This document shows positions 43,188 through 53,494 of a stretch of 64,000 nucleotides of DNA, in pieces. The notes below the pieces were generated by a model, which was not told where the DNA came from, made no database searches, and saw nothing but the letters and a program-made list of their open reading frames with translations. This stretch comes from Halomonas sp. (lineage in GTDB: Bacteria > Pseudomonadota > Gammaproteobacteria > Pseudomonadales > Halomonadaceae): the NCBI RefSeq assembly GCF_017983445.1, contig NZ_JAGOBJ010000007.1:1-64000 (forward strand). Direction: 5' to 3'. Position numbers and translations under genes: made by a program. Position 1 is the stretch's first letter, and every line of letters begins with the position of its first letter.

Positions 43188-44348
43188 TTAGCGGCGTGCC
43201 TGCATCATCGCGACGAAGCGATCAAACAGCGGCGCTACATCGCGCGGGCCGGGGCTTGCTTCAGGGTGACCCTGGAAGCTAAACGCGGGCCGGTCGGTAC
43301 GCTCAATGCCCTGCAACGTGCCGTCAAACAGCGAACGATGGGTGGCGCGCAGATTAGCGGGTAAGCTCGCCTCATCGGCGTTGAAACCATGGTTCTGACT
43401 GGTAATCATCACCACGCCGGTGTCCAGATCCTGAACCGGGTGGTTAGCGCCGTGGTGGCCATGGCTCATCTTGACGGTTTTAGCACCCGAGGCAAGCGCC
43501 AGCAGTTGATGGCCCAGACAGATACCGAACACTGGAGTATCGGTTTCCAGCACTTCCTGAATGGCCTTGATGGCGTAATCGCAGGGCTCAGGGTCACCCG
43601 GGCCGTTGGCCAGGAAAACGCCGTCAGGGTTCATCGCCAGCACGTCAGCCGCGGACGTTTGCGCTGGCACCACCGTCAGGCGACAGCCGCGTGCGGCCAG
43701 CATACGTAAAATATTAAATTTAACGCCGTAGTCGTAAGCCACCACGTGATAAGAGCGCTCGCCTTTTGTCGTATCAGCGTAACCTTCACCCAGCGTCCAC
43801 TCACCTTCAGTCCACTCGTAAGCTTCTTTACAGGAAACTTCTTTGGCCAGATCCATGCCTTTAAGGCCCGGGAAAGCTTTAGCCGCCGCCAGCGCGCGCT
43901 CAACGGCATCATCGCCTTCGGCGTCGGCACCAGCCAGGATAGCGCCGTTCTGCGCGCCTTTATCGCGCAGAATACGCGTCAGGCGGCGGGTATCGATATC
44001 CGCAATGCCTAGCACGTTCTGGCTTTTCAGGTAATCCGACAGGCTCTGCTCGGAGCGGAAGCTGCTGGCCATGAGGGGAAGATCACGAATGACCAATCCA
44101 GCGGCCGCGATCGATGCCGATTCGACATCTTCAGAATTAATGCCGGTATTGCCGATATGGGGATAGGTAAGGGTAACGATCTGGCGGGCGTAGGAAGGGT
44201 CAGTAAGGATCTCTTGATAGCCGGTCATGGCCGTATTGAACACCACCTCACCGCTTGTTAATCCGTCCGCGCCGATGGCGATTCCATGAAACACGCTACC
44301 GTCTTCCAGGGCCAATATCGCGGGTTTGCTTAATGCGGGGTTATTCAA
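43188..44348 (-). CDS. carA: Carbamoyl-phosphate synthase small subunit
   Basis: Glutamine amidotransferase subunit supplying ammonia to CarB. The 386-residue protein has an N-terminal CPSase domain with LEDGSVFHG (about 15) and a class I GATase with the nucleophile in FGICLGHQ (Cys about 275) and the catalytic His-Glu in QGHPEASPG (about 360). The start codon is TTG at 44348, with GGAGG eight bases before it; no ATG or GTG in frame fits the family. The leader upstream contains attenuator-like structures. Confidence 0.95.
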   Translation of the reverse strand: MNNPALSKPAILALEDGSVFHGIAIGADGLTSGEVVFNTAMTGYQEILTDPSYARQIVTLTYPHIGNTGINSEDVESASIAAAGLVIRDLPLMASSFRSEQSLSDYLKSQNVLGIADIDTRRLTRILRDKGAQNGAILAGADAEGDDAVERALAAAKAFPGLKGMDLAKEVSCKEAYEWTEGEWTLGEGYADTTKGERSYHVVAYDYGVKFNILRMLAARGCRLTVVPAQTSAADVLAMNPDGVFLANGPGDPEPCDYAIKAIQEVLETDTPVFGICLGHQLLALASGAKTVKMSHGHHGANHPVQDLDTGVVMITSQNHGFNADEASLPANLRATHRSLFDGTLQGIERTDRPAFSFQGHPEASPGPRDVAPLFDRFVAMMQARR

Positions 44349-44357
44349 GTCAAGATC

Positions 44358-44392
44358 CTCCCATGCTGGTGGGAGCCTGTGGGCGCAGGCTC
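44358..44392 (-). promoter_or_regulatory. carA leader: competing hairpins over the Shine-Dalgarno
   Basis: Minus strand: stem A pairs GAGCCTG (44386-44392) with CAGGCTC (44373-44379); stem B pairs CTCCCA (44370-44375) with TGGGAG (44358-44363). The two share three bases (44373-44375), so both cannot form fully, and stem B covers most of the carA ribosome site GGAGG (44357-44361). This layout could switch carA translation; no ligand is known from sequence. Confidence 0.55.
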
Positions 44393-44405
44393 AGCAATTA
44401 CTTCG

Positions 44406-44489
44406 TTATCCACGACCCGTACGCTTGAGCGTGATTAAAACTCGGGTCGTAAAAAAGCGGGACGAAGCCGATAAAAAAATCGGTTTCAT
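44406..44489 (-). CDS. Putative carA leader peptide
   Basis: A 27-codon frame (MKPIFLSASSRFFTTRVL, then ITLKRTGRG, stop TAA at 44406) begins inside the first arm of the attenuator hairpin and runs through its loop, second arm and the following T-rich stretch (TTT TTT codons). A ribosome translating it would break the hairpin, as in pyrBI- or carA-type attenuation. The ribosome site (AAGCGGG) is weak and no homologue was searched for. Confidence 0.5.
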   Translation of the reverse strand: MKPIFLSASSRFFTTRVLITLKRTGRG

Positions 44490-44496
44490 CCCGCTT
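44451..44496 (-). terminator. Attenuator-like terminator in the carA leader
   Basis: An 18-bp stem (44479-44496 with 44455-44472; one G-U and one A-C) around a T6 loop, followed on the minus strand by a T6 run. It lies about 100 bp before the carA start, and dapB has its own terminator farther upstream, so this looks like a control element of carA. Just after it, ACGACCCG/CGGGTCGT (44412-44450) encloses a small ACGCT/AGCGT hairpin. Confidence 0.75.
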
Positions 44497-44688
44497 GTTG
44501 TTCTATGCCCTTCAAAGCCGCTTATTCAACGTAAATACGCTTGCGAGCTCGGGGCAGGCTGTGGGCTGGCCAACGCAACAAGCGCGCCGTCTGAGTTTTC
44601 TAAGCCACCCGGCCAAAATTTTTGAAATGTTACAGGATTCGCAGCCCGCCGACTACCCCTGGATTAGCTATTAATCATCATTAAAACG

Positions 44689-44708
44689 TAAAAACTGCTT
44701 GAAAGCAG
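44689..44708 (-). terminator. dapB terminator
   Basis: Minus strand CTGCTT-TC-AAGCAG followed by TTTTTACGTTTT, 16 bp after the dapB stop. The 44497-44688 stretch that follows should hold the carA promoter; no clear consensus was seen. Confidence 0.8.
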
Positions 44709-44723
44709 GTCGGGCACGTCTCT

Positions 44724-45635
<912 letters not shown>

Positions 45636-45652
45636 CTAGCGTAAGCCGCAGG

Positions 45653-45937
45653 CTAGTTTTGCCACACGATCACCAGCTCTTCATCCTTCGCCATGCGCAC
45701 AAGATGGCTTTCCACTACGCCTTCCAACTGGTCGAGATGCTCCTCTTCCAGCGTTTCAATCGACACCGTCAGCTTGTCAGCGTCGGCGTGCAGCAGGCAG
45801 GTGCCCTTGTCAGGAAATACAATCTTGCCATCCTGCTGGCTGTGCTCAACCTCAAGCTTATGCGCCCAGTGCTTGCACAGCCGATTGATAATGCGCTCAC
45901 CGGACGTAGTCTCAATTTCAGCACGCGATAACGGCAT
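45653..45937 (-). CDS. DUF2218 domain-containing protein
   Basis: A 94-residue acidic, soluble protein of the DUF2218 type. It has an I-x-T-x-x-x-E-R-I-I-N-R-L-C-K-H-W-x-H-K N-terminal pattern and a C-terminal V-V-x-S-H-L-V-R-M-x-x-x-E-E-L-x-I-x-W. Members often lie near siderophore or iron-uptake genes, and here the neighbour is an Fe-siderophore-type ABC transporter on the opposite strand. Its molecular function is unknown. Confidence 0.85.
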   Translation of the reverse strand: MPLSRAEIETTSGERIINRLCKHWAHKLEVEHSQQDGKIVFPDKGTCLLHADADKLTVSIETLEEEHLDQLEGVVESHLVRMAKDEELVIVWQN

Positions 45938-46110
45938 AACGGATTCTCCATTGAATAGGGAATAACAGGGCCAGCATAGGAGGAACTTTGTTAGCTGCCC
46001 AACACTTAATGAAACGATAGCGCAACAAGGTGTTCATCACCTTCAAACAGGATGATCGAGCAGTCGCCATCTCGACAGTTAAACCGGATTCCATGATAAT
46101 GCCCAAACAT

Positions 46111-46129
46111 GCGAATGCGAATTATATTC
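46111..46129. promoter_or_regulatory. Candidate Fur box
   Basis: GCGAATGCGAATTATATTC matches the GATAATGATAATCATTATC consensus at about 12 of 19 positions, keeping the GxxAATGxxAAT core. It lies between the divergent DUF2218 gene and the ABC transporter, about 85 bp before the transporter start. Otherwise I see no feature in 45938-46214. Confidence 0.45.
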
Positions 46130-46214
46130 AAAAAACATTTATATCTCGTCGGCGCCGTTAGTGCTGGCGTCAGTGCACGCGTGACACCCCAACGGCCTTC
46201 TCTATCCACAAGTG

Positions 46215-47354
46215 ATGAATACGCCCATGACCTCCCCTTTTTTAAAAACGCTGATTGGCACGGCAGCCGTTATAAGCTGCGCGACCGCCGCGGCTGACAG
46301 CATCACAGTGACTGATATTACCGGCCGCCAGGTCACGCTTGACGGCCCCGCCGAGCGGGTAATCCTGGGCGAAGGGCGGCAAATTTATCTACTTGGCCTA
46401 CTGGAGCCGGAAGCGCCTTTTTCGCATGTTGTCGGTTGGCGTGAAGATTTTTCCCAGGCCGACCCTGACAACTACGCACGCTATGCCGAACGCTTTCCTG
46501 AGATTAAAGACCTGCCCACGTTTGGCGGTTTTAAAGACGGCACTTTCGATGTCGAACAGGCCGCGTCGCTTACCCCTGACATCGTGTTCATGAATCTTGA
46601 AGCCAAGGCGGCCACCGAAGATGCCGCTTACGATGACAAACTTGGCCAACTGGGCATCCCGATTGTGTATGTCGATTTTCGTGAAGACCCGATCGAGCAC
46701 ACCATTCCTTCCATGCGCCTGATGGGCCAGATCATGGGTGATGAAGCGGCGGCGGAAGAGTTTATCGACTTCGCCGAGGCTCAACTGGCCCGTGTGACCG
46801 ATGTGATTGAAGAGGCCACCCCTGAGCGGCCCAGCGTGTTTATCGACCGCGCCGGCGGCTATTCCGATGAGTGCTGCATGAGCTTTGGACCCGGCAACTT
46901 TGGCGAGTATGTGGCGCTTGCTGGCGGCACCAACATTGCCGATGGGATTATTCCCGGCAGCTTTGGCACGTTAAATCCCGAGCAGATTATTGCCGCCAAT
47001 CCTGAGCATGTGGTGGTAACCGGCGGCAACTGGGATGCCTACGTGCCCGGTGGTGACTGGGTGGGCATGGGCCCTGGCGCCGATATGCAGGCCGCCCATG
47101 ACAAGCTTGACGCGTTAACTGAGCGTACCGCGATGACGGGCATTCAGGCGGTAGAATCAGGCAATTTTCATGCGATTTGGCACCAGTTCTACAACAGCCC
47201 CTACTATTTTGTGGCCATTCAGCAGTTAGCCAAGTGGTTACACCCTGAGCTATTTGAAGATCTGGATCCTGACGCCACCATGCAAGAACTCCACGAGCGC
47301 TTCCTGCCCATCGACTACGAGCCTGGCTATTGGGTATCGCTCAATGACGACTGA
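46215..47354 (+). CDS. ABC transporter periplasmic binding protein (Fe-siderophore/heme type)
   Basis: A TroA-like class III solute-binding protein of 379 residues with an N-terminal signal peptide (cleavage likely after the ATAAA stretch, about 27). It then reads ITVTDITGRQVTLDGPAERV, the usual start of FecB/FhuD-type proteins. A long helix joins two lobes; the double cysteine in DECCMS (about 216) is unusual. The true ligand (ferric siderophore, heme or a related chelate) is not clear. Start ATG 46215 is a guess; 46227 is also possible. It overlaps the permease gene by 11 bp. Confidence 0.85.
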   Translation: MNTPMTSPFLKTLIGTAAVISCATAAADSITVTDITGRQVTLDGPAERVILGEGRQIYLLGLLEPEAPFSHVVGWREDFSQADPDNYARYAERFPEIKDLPTFGGFKDGTFDVEQAASLTPDIVFMNLEAKAATEDAAYDDKLGQLGIPIVYVDFREDPIEHTIPSMRLMGQIMGDEAAAEEFIDFAEAQLARVTDVIEEATPERPSVFIDRAGGYSDECCMSFGPGNFGEYVALAGGTNIADGIIPGSFGTLNPEQIIAANPEHVVVTGGNWDAYVPGGDWVGMGPGADMQAAHDKLDALTERTAMTGIQAVESGNFHAIWHQFYNSPYYFVAIQQLAKWLHPELFEDLDPDATMQELHERFLPIDYEPGYWVSLNDD

Positions 47355-48414
47355 AACAACGGCGGTAGTACCAGTCTCTCAAGCACGCGCCTTTTATCGT
47401 AGCCAGGTATTTCGTCGCCGGATGATTCTGGCAGCCTTGGTCGTCGCGCTGTTTTTCAGCCTATGCGTCGACTTGGCGCTGGGCCCTGCGCGTTACAGCT
47501 TAGGTGAAGTCATCGCCGCCCTGCTCACCCCACAAGACGTCAGCCAACAGGCTCGTGTGATCCTCTGGGAGATCCGCATGCCGGTGGCGCTAATGGCACT
47601 GGTGGTGGGAGCGAGCTTGTCGGTTGCCGGGGCGCAGATGCAGACCATTCTGAGCAACCCGCTGGCCAGCCCCTTTACGCTGGGCATTTCTGCCGGAGCA
47701 AGCTTTGGCGCCGCCCTTGGGCTAGCCTTCGGCGTGGCGATTGTGCCCGCCGCCATTGAGTTCGTGGTGCCGCTTAACGCCTTTATCATGGCCATGTTTA
47801 CCGCGTTTCTTATCCATGCCTTGAGCCTCAAGCGCGGCGTGACGGTGGAAACCATCGTACTGCTCGGCATCGCCATGGTGTTTATCTTCAACTCGCTGAT
47901 GGCGCTGATTCAGTTTTTTGCAAGCCAGGAGGCCGTTGCGGCAGTGGTGTTCTGGACCATGGGCAGCTTGACCAAAGCCACCTGGCCCAAATTCTGGATC
48001 GCCCTGGGTATCCTTGCTGCGTTAATGCCGTTACTCGCCCGCCATGGCTGGGCACTGACCGCCATGCGCCTGGGTGATGCCAAAGCTGAAAGTATGGGCG
48101 TCAAGCCACGCTCTCTGCGCCTGGAAGTACTGGTACTCGTTTCACTGCTTGCCGCGGTTGCGGTGGCCTTTGTGGGCACTATCGGTTTTATCGGCCTGGT
48201 GGGGCCACATATTGCACGTATTTTACTGGGTGAAGATCAGCGCTTCTTCCTGCCTGGCTCCGCGCTTTGCGGCGCGCTGATTCTCTCGGTTGGTTCGGTG
48301 ATTTCCAAGATCATCATTCCGGGCACGATTATTCCCATCGGCATTATTACGTCTTTGGTGGGTATTCCCTTCTTCCTGTTTCTGGTGCTCAACCACAAGA
48401 AGGCTTCATGGTAA
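47344..48414 (+). CDS. FecCD-family ABC transporter permease
   Basis: A 356-residue inner-membrane permease with about ten helices. It has the FecCD signatures RMPVALMALVVGASLSVAG (about 76-94), NPLASPFTLGISAGASFGA (about 103-121) and GTIGFIGLVGPHIAR near 280 (the ATPase-coupling region), which place it in the iron-siderophore/B12/heme import class. It overlaps the upstream binding-protein gene and the downstream ATPase gene (7 bp). Confidence 0.93.
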   Translation: MTTETTAVVPVSQARAFYRSQVFRRRMILAALVVALFFSLCVDLALGPARYSLGEVIAALLTPQDVSQQARVILWEIRMPVALMALVVGASLSVAGAQMQTILSNPLASPFTLGISAGASFGAALGLAFGVAIVPAAIEFVVPLNAFIMAMFTAFLIHALSLKRGVTVETIVLLGIAMVFIFNSLMALIQFFASQEAVAAVVFWTMGSLTKATWPKFWIALGILAALMPLLARHGWALTAMRLGDAKAESMGVKPRSLRLEVLVLVSLLAAVAVAFVGTIGFIGLVGPHIARILLGEDQRFFLPGSALCGALILSVGSVISKIIIPGTIIPIGIITSLVGIPFFLFLVLNHKKASW

Positions 48415-49157
48415 CCCTACAGCTAACCCGTGTATCGGCCCGCTATGGGCGCCGCGCTATTCTGGAAGACATCTCAACGCCCTGCTTTCAGGGCGGGCAG
48501 GTGGTCGCGCTTCTCGGCCCCAATGCGGCGGGTAAATCAACGCTTTTCCGGCGCATTCTGGGCCTGATTAAAGGCGACGGCGATGTGATCATCCGCAACA
48601 CAAGCGCCGAGCGCCCCGTGGCTTATATGCCCCAGGACACCGGCGCCAAAGCGGTGCTCACGGTATATGAATCGGTACTGCTCGCGCGCATGCAGGGGCG
48701 CAGCCTGAAAGTACAGCCAGAGGATCTGACTCAGGTAGACCGAGCGCTTGAAGAGCTCAATATCACTGCGCTTGGCGAGCGTGATATTGGCGATTTGAGC
48801 GGCGGGCAGCGCCAGCTGGTGAGCGCCGCCCAGGCGTTGGTGCAGGAGCCCGAAATTCTGATGCTGGATGAACCCACTTCAGCGCTCGACTTAAATCGCC
48901 AGATCAATCTGTTAACGGTCTTACGCCGCCTGGCAGATGAGCGCCAGATGCTGATTCTGGTCGCGCTTCACGATTTAGGCCATGCGCTGCGCTTTACCAA
49001 TGCAGCCATGGTGCTGGAAAACGGCCGCCTGATCGCCTGCGGCCCCACCGAAGAAGTGATCACCCCTGAGCTTCTGCGCCAGGTGTATAAAGTGACGGCG
49101 CGCATCGAGCCGTGCTCGAAAGGCCGCCCCCAGCTTATCGTCGAAGAAGCTGCCTGA
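48408..49157 (+). CDS. ABC transporter ATPase (FecE-like)
   Basis: A 249-residue cytoplasmic ATPase with Walker A GPNAAGKST (about 38-46), Q-loop in MPQDTG (about 79), signature LSGGQRQLV (about 132) and Walker B ILMLDEPTSALD (about 152-163), then the H-loop in VALHDLGHAL. It completes a three-gene importer. No TonB-dependent outer-membrane receptor is beside it. The last 23 bp overlap the convergent EamA gene. Confidence 0.93.
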   Translation: MVTLQLTRVSARYGRRAILEDISTPCFQGGQVVALLGPNAAGKSTLFRRILGLIKGDGDVIIRNTSAERPVAYMPQDTGAKAVLTVYESVLLARMQGRSLKVQPEDLTQVDRALEELNITALGERDIGDLSGGQRQLVSAAQALVQEPEILMLDEPTSALDLNRQINLLTVLRRLADERQMLILVALHDLGHALRFTNAAMVLENGRLIACGPTEEVITPELLRQVYKVTARIEPCSKGRPQLIVEEAA

Positions 49158-50034
49158 ACCGCCGCCCTTCCAGGGCGGCGAGCGCCACCCCGCTTAACAT
49201 CAGCGGAAGTGCTAGCAGGAACCCGCTTGATACCGGAATACCGAACAGCACCCAATCGGCCGCCATGGGCCAAATCAACGCAATGTACTCAAACGGCGCC
49301 AGGCGCGATGCTTCGGCGTAGCGTAGCGCCAGGGTCATCGCAATATGCGCCGCGCCGCCAAACAGCCCTGACAGCACTAAAAGCCCGAACGCCCTTGGAT
49401 CAAGCGCCGCCCACCCCAAGGGCAGCGTGGCTAGCCCCGCGAGTGCAGACACCAAAATAAAGTAGAAAGCGATCGAGGCCGCAGTTTCGGTGCGCGAAAT
49501 TCGCCTAACGGTGAGCAGCGCCCCCGCCGTTAGCAGTGCACTTAGCGCCCCCAACATATATCCGGTCATCTGACCATTTTCAGAGCTGGCATTAAGGCCG
49601 GGCAGCACCAGCACGGCCATCCCGGCAAGCGCCAGCACGATGGCTCCGGCACGGTAAAATGAGAACTTCTCCCCCAGCAGCAGCACTCCCCCCACCGCCA
49701 TAAACACCGGGGTTAGCTGAGCCAAAAGCGTTGCCTCAGCAACGGGCAGCAGCGCCACGGCTGCAAACGAGGCAAACATCGCCGCCGCCCCCAACCCTGA
49801 ACGCAATGCATGCCCCAAGGGGCGGCGCGTCGCCAGCCCACCCGGAAACTCCCGGCGAATCATCAAAAAGATGACAATAGGCAACAACGCAAACACCGAG
49901 CGGAAAAACACCGACTGCCCCACCGGCACCTCATCACTCACCGCCTTGATGCACACCAGCATGCCGGTAAACAGTAGTCCGGAAAGGATTCTGAGCCAGA
50001 TACCCAAAGCGGGCCTTTCTTGCAAGCTATCCAT
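49135..50034 (-). CDS. EamA/DMT superfamily transporter
   Basis: A 299-residue protein with ten predicted membrane helices in two EamA repeats (about 10-140 and 155-285), including the LAQLTPVFMAVGGVLLLGE motif at the end of the first repeat. The substrate is unknown; the family includes metabolite exporters. It is convergent with, and overlaps, the ABC ATPase gene, and lies downstream of dnaJ after a terminator. Confidence 0.85.
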   Translation of the reverse strand: MDSLQERPALGIWLRILSGLLFTGMLVCIKAVSDEVPVGQSVFFRSVFALLPIVIFLMIRREFPGGLATRRPLGHALRSGLGAAAMFASFAAVALLPVAEATLLAQLTPVFMAVGGVLLLGEKFSFYRAGAIVLALAGMAVLVLPGLNASSENGQMTGYMLGALSALLTAGALLTVRRISRTETAASIAFYFILVSALAGLATLPLGWAALDPRAFGLLVLSGLFGGAAHIAMTLALRYAEASRLAPFEYIALIWPMAADWVLFGIPVSSGFLLALPLMLSGVALAALEGRRFRQLLRR

Positions 50035-50057
50035 TACGCTTTATGTCCCTTAAACAT

Positions 50058-50084
50058 CAAAAACCCCCGGCCTGAGCCGAGGGT
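50058..50084 (-). terminator. dnaJ terminator
   Basis: Minus strand ACCCTCGGC-TCAG-GCCGGGGGT followed by TTTTT, about 50 bp after the dnaJ stop. Confidence 0.85.
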
Positions 50085-50132
50085 CTGCGGAACCTAACAT
50101 TGTACAATTACGTCAGGACAGTCACATCATAA

Positions 50133-51287
50133 TCAGGGCTTCATCTCTTCGAAGAACTTCTTAACGCTATCGAAGAAGCCGGTTTTTTTGGGTGAGTGGC
50201 TGTGGCTGTTACTGCCTTCCAGACTTTCCTGGAATTTGCGCAGCAAATCGCGCTGCTCGTCGCCCAGATTGACCGGTGTTTCGATGACGACTTTGCAGAG
50301 CAAGTCACCCGGTGCGCCGCCGCGAACCGGCTTCACACCTTTACCGCGTAGACGGAAGAGCTTGCCGGTCTGGGTTTCCGGCGGAATCTTGAGCTTCACG
50401 CGGCCATCGAGCGTAGGTACTTCAAGCTCGCCACCGAGAGCTGCATCCACAAAATTGATTGGCACGTCGCAGTGCAGGTTCTTACCGTCGCGCTGGAAGA
50501 TATGGTGCGCTTTGATAGATACCTGAACGTACAGATCGCCCGCTGGGCCACCGTTAACGCCGCTCTCGCCTTCGCCGTTCAGACGAATACGATCACCGGT
50601 ATCGACACCCGGCGGAATCTTCACGGAAAGCGTACGCGTTTCACGTACACGGCCTTCGCCATTACACTTGTGGCACGGCACTTTGATGTGCTGACCGCTG
50701 CCGTGACAGGTCGGGCAGGTTTGCTGTACCGCGAAGAAGCCCTGCTGCATACGCACTTGGCCGTGGCCGTGACACGTGGGGCAGGTTTCCTTGGTTGAAC
50801 CAGGCTCGGCGCCTTCGCCATCACAACGATCGCACTCAATATGGCGTGGTACACGGATATCGACCGTGGTACCGGCAACCGCGCTTTCCAGATCAAGCTC
50901 AAGGTTATAGCGCAGATCCGAGCCACGGGCGGGCGCATTGGGGCCACGACGACGGCCACCGCCACCCCCGAAGATATCGCCAAACACATCGCCGAAGATG
51001 TCGCTAAAGTCGCCCGCGCCACCCCCACCAAAACCACCGCCGCCAAAGCCGCCGCCTTGGCCATCCACACCCGCATGACCAAATTGATCATAGGCCGCGC
51101 GCTTTTCGCCGTCGCTTAAGACTTCGTAAGCTTCTGACACCTCACGGAATTTTTCCGCTGAGGTATTATCGTCCGGGTTTCGATCAGGGTGAAATTTCTG
51201 CGCCAGGCGGCGGTAGGCCTTTTTGATCTCTTTCTGATCAGCCCCTTTATCGACACCCAGGACTTCGTAATAATCGCGTTTGGACAT
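50133..51287 (-). CDS. dnaJ: Chaperone protein DnaJ
   Basis: Hsp40 co-chaperone that stimulates DnaK. The 384-residue protein has a J domain with HPD (about 33-35), a Gly/Phe-rich region (about 76-118), four zinc-binding CxxCxGxG repeats ([32 protein letters not shown]; about 150-205) and the C-terminal substrate-binding domain. It lies downstream of dnaK. Confidence 0.97.
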   Translation of the reverse strand: MSKRDYYEVLGVDKGADQKEIKKAYRRLAQKFHPDRNPDDNTSAEKFREVSEAYEVLSDGEKRAAYDQFGHAGVDGQGGGFGGGGFGGGGAGDFSDIFGDVFGDIFGGGGGRRRGPNAPARGSDLRYNLELDLESAVAGTTVDIRVPRHIECDRCDGEGAEPGSTKETCPTCHGHGQVRMQQGFFAVQQTCPTCHGSGQHIKVPCHKCNGEGRVRETRTLSVKIPPGVDTGDRIRLNGEGESGVNGGPAGDLYVQVSIKAHHIFQRDGKNLHCDVPINFVDAALGGELEVPTLDGRVKLKIPPETQTGKLFRLRGKGVKPVRGGAPGDLLCKVVIETPVNLGDEQRDLLRKFQESLEGSNSHSHSPKKTGFFDSVKKFFEEMKP

Positions 51288-51382
51288 GGGTCCTACGCCT
51301 CCTGGTTAGCTATGCACTTAATGGCACATTTACATTGACTACGTGTGCGCCTAACTATGTGCGTCTTGGCCGCGGAAACAGC

Positions 51383-51407
51383 AACGCGGGAGGCATCCCC
51401 CCGCGTT
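51383..51407 (-). repeat. Hairpin between dnaK and dnaJ
   Basis: AACGCGGG/CCCGCGTT 8-bp stem with a 9-nt loop 28 bp after the dnaK stop, without a clear T run (GCTGTTTCC follows). It may protect the dnaK mRNA 3' end or partly terminate, lowering dnaJ relative to dnaK. Confidence 0.6.
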
Positions 51408-51434
51408 ATCTTCTTCCTTGGCAGAAAGAGAATC

Positions 51435-53366
51435 TTACTGTTTTTTATCGTCGTTGACTTCTTCGTACTCGGCGTCAACCACGTCATCTTCCGGCTTGGC
51501 GTTGGCATTATCAGCGCCTTCGCTGCCTTCCTGCTGAGCTGCTTCAGCCTGCTCTGCGTACATCTTCTGAGCCAACTGGCCGGACGCTTCGGTCAGTGCA
51601 TCCAGTTTCTTCTGGATGTTGTCCGTGTCATCAGTTTTAACAGCTTCCTCAAGCTCGCTGATCGCGGTCTCGATGTTCTGCTTCTCTTCATCGGTCGCTT
51701 TGTCGCCCGCTTCCTGCACGGTCTTGCGAGTGGCGTGAATCATGCCGTCGGCCTGGTTACGCAGCTGTACCAGAGCCTCGAATTTTTTGTCTTCGTCAGC
51801 GTGGGCTTCAGCGTCGCGTACCATTTGATCGATCTCTTCATCAGACAGACCGCTGGACGCTTTAATGACAATCGACTGCTCTTTACCGGTCGCCTTGTCT
51901 TTGGCTGAGACGTTCAGGATACCGTTGGCATCCAGGTCAAACGCCACTTCGATCTGCGGAACACCGCGCGGTGCCGCGGGCAGGTCGCTCAGGTCAAAAC
52001 GACCCAACGATTTGTTCTGCGCCACTTGCTTACGCTCACCTTGGGCGACGTGAATGGTCACGGCCGTCTGGTTATCATCCGCAGTGGAGAAGGTTTGCGT
52101 CTTCTTCGTCGGGATAGTGGTGTTCTTCTCGATCAGCGGCGTCATCACGCCACCCAGGGTTTCGATGCCCAGGGTCAACGGGGTAACGTCAAGCAGCAGT
52201 ACGTCTTTAACGTCGCCGCCCAGTACGCCACCTTGAATCGCAGCACCTACGGCAACCGCTTCATCAGGGTTAACGTCTTTACGCGCTTCTTTACCGAAGA
52301 AGTCAGCGGCTTTCTTCTGCACCATCGGCATACGTGTCTGGCCACCGACCAGGATCACTTCGTCGATTTCAGAGGCAGACAGGCCAGCATCTTTCAACGC
52401 CATTTTGCAGGGCTCGAGCGAGCGCTGAACCAGCTCTTCTACCAGTGACTCAAGCTTGGCACGAGTCACCTTGACGTTAAGGTGTTTCGGGCCAGTGTTG
52501 TCGGCAGTGATATAAGGCAGGTTAACGTCAGTCTGCTGGGCGCTTGAAAGCTCGATCTTGGCTTTCTCGGCCGCTTCTTTCAGACGCTGCATGGCCAGGT
52601 TATCGCCAGACAGGTTGATACCGCTGTCAGACTTGAACTGGTCAACCAGGTAGTTGATCAGCGCCAGGTCGAAATCTTCACCGCCCAGGAAGGTGTCGCC
52701 GTTGGTGGCGAGGACTTCAAACTGGGTTTCGCCTTCAACGTCGGCAATTTCGATGATGGAGATATCGAACGTACCGCCACCCAGGTCATAAACCGCGATG
52801 GTTTTGTCGCCGCGTGACTTGTCCATACCGTAGGCAAGCGCTGCTGCGGTCGGCTCGTTGATAATACGCTTGACGTCCAGACCCGCGATGCGGCCGGCAT
52901 CTTTGGTCGCCTGGCGCTGGCTGTCGTTGAAGTAGGCCGGCACGGTGATAACCGCTTCCGTTACTGCTTCACCGAGATAGTCTTCGGCGGTTTTCTTCAT
53001 TTTCTTCAGCACTTCCGCGCTTACCTGCGGCGGTGCCATTTTTTTGCCCTTAACTTCTACCCACGCATCGCCATTGTCGGCTTCAGCGATTTTGTAAGGC
53101 ACCATTTTGATGTCTTTTTGAACGACGTCGTCTTTGAAGCGACGGCCGATCAGACGTTTGATGGCGTAAAGCGTGTTCTCTGGGTTGGTAACCGCCTGAC
53201 GTTTAGCGGCCTGGCCTACCAGGGTTTCGCCATCATCGGTGTAAGCGATAATGGAAGGCGTCGTGCGGCCGCCTTCAGCATTTTCGATAACTTTAGCACT
53301 GTCACCATCAAGTACTGCCACACAAGAGTTGGTAGTACCTAGGTCAATACCAATAATGCGTCCCAT
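51435..53366 (-). CDS. dnaK: Chaperone protein DnaK (Hsp70)
   Basis: ATP-driven chaperone. The 643-residue protein has the actin-like ATPase with [12 protein letters not shown] (about 4-15), the [17 protein letters not shown] motif (about 139) and [11 protein letters not shown] (about 193), the hydrophobic linker [13 protein letters not shown] (about 388), the substrate domain and the acidic C-terminal tail ending in an EEVNDDKK-like sequence. It has its own sigma-32 promoter. Confidence 0.98.
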   Translation of the reverse strand: MGRIIGIDLGTTNSCVAVLDGDSAKVIENAEGGRTTPSIIAYTDDGETLVGQAAKRQAVTNPENTLYAIKRLIGRRFKDDVVQKDIKMVPYKIAEADNGDAWVEVKGKKMAPPQVSAEVLKKMKKTAEDYLGEAVTEAVITVPAYFNDSQRQATKDAGRIAGLDVKRIINEPTAAALAYGMDKSRGDKTIAVYDLGGGTFDISIIEIADVEGETQFEVLATNGDTFLGGEDFDLALINYLVDQFKSDSGINLSGDNLAMQRLKEAAEKAKIELSSAQQTDVNLPYITADNTGPKHLNVKVTRAKLESLVEELVQRSLEPCKMALKDAGLSASEIDEVILVGGQTRMPMVQKKAADFFGKEARKDVNPDEAVAVGAAIQGGVLGGDVKDVLLLDVTPLTLGIETLGGVMTPLIEKNTTIPTKKTQTFSTADDNQTAVTIHVAQGERKQVAQNKSLGRFDLSDLPAAPRGVPQIEVAFDLDANGILNVSAKDKATGKEQSIVIKASSGLSDEEIDQMVRDAEAHADEDKKFEALVQLRNQADGMIHATRKTVQEAGDKATDEEKQNIETAISELEEAVKTDDTDNIQKKLDALTEASGQLAQKMYAEQAEAAQQEGSEGADNANAKPEDDVVDAEYEEVNDDKKQ

Positions 53367-53408
53367 AGCAAAAACCTCGAATTCAGTTGTCTCAATACTT
53401 AAATCGTT

Positions 53409-53424
53409 TGCGGGAATTCCCGCA
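53409..53424. repeat. Perfect 16-bp palindrome in the dnaK 5' region
   Basis: TGCGGGAATTCCCGCA lies between the sigma-32 promoter and the dnaK start, about 43 bp before the ATG; on the RNA it could form a short hairpin or serve as a protein site. Confidence 0.6.
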
Positions 53425-53435
53425 GGGTTGGCCTT

Positions 53436-53464
53436 TATCTGGGGGCCGCCAGTAACTTTTCAAG
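53436..53464 (-). promoter_or_regulatory. Sigma-32 promoter of dnaK
   Basis: Minus strand CCCTTGAA (-35 core CTTGAA at 53459-53464), 14-bp spacer, then CCCCAGATA (53436-53444), a near-consensus heat-shock promoter in the grpE-dnaK gap. Confidence 0.85.
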
Positions 53465-53494
53465 GGCTTTTTTACGCTTTTAGCCACTCAAGGC

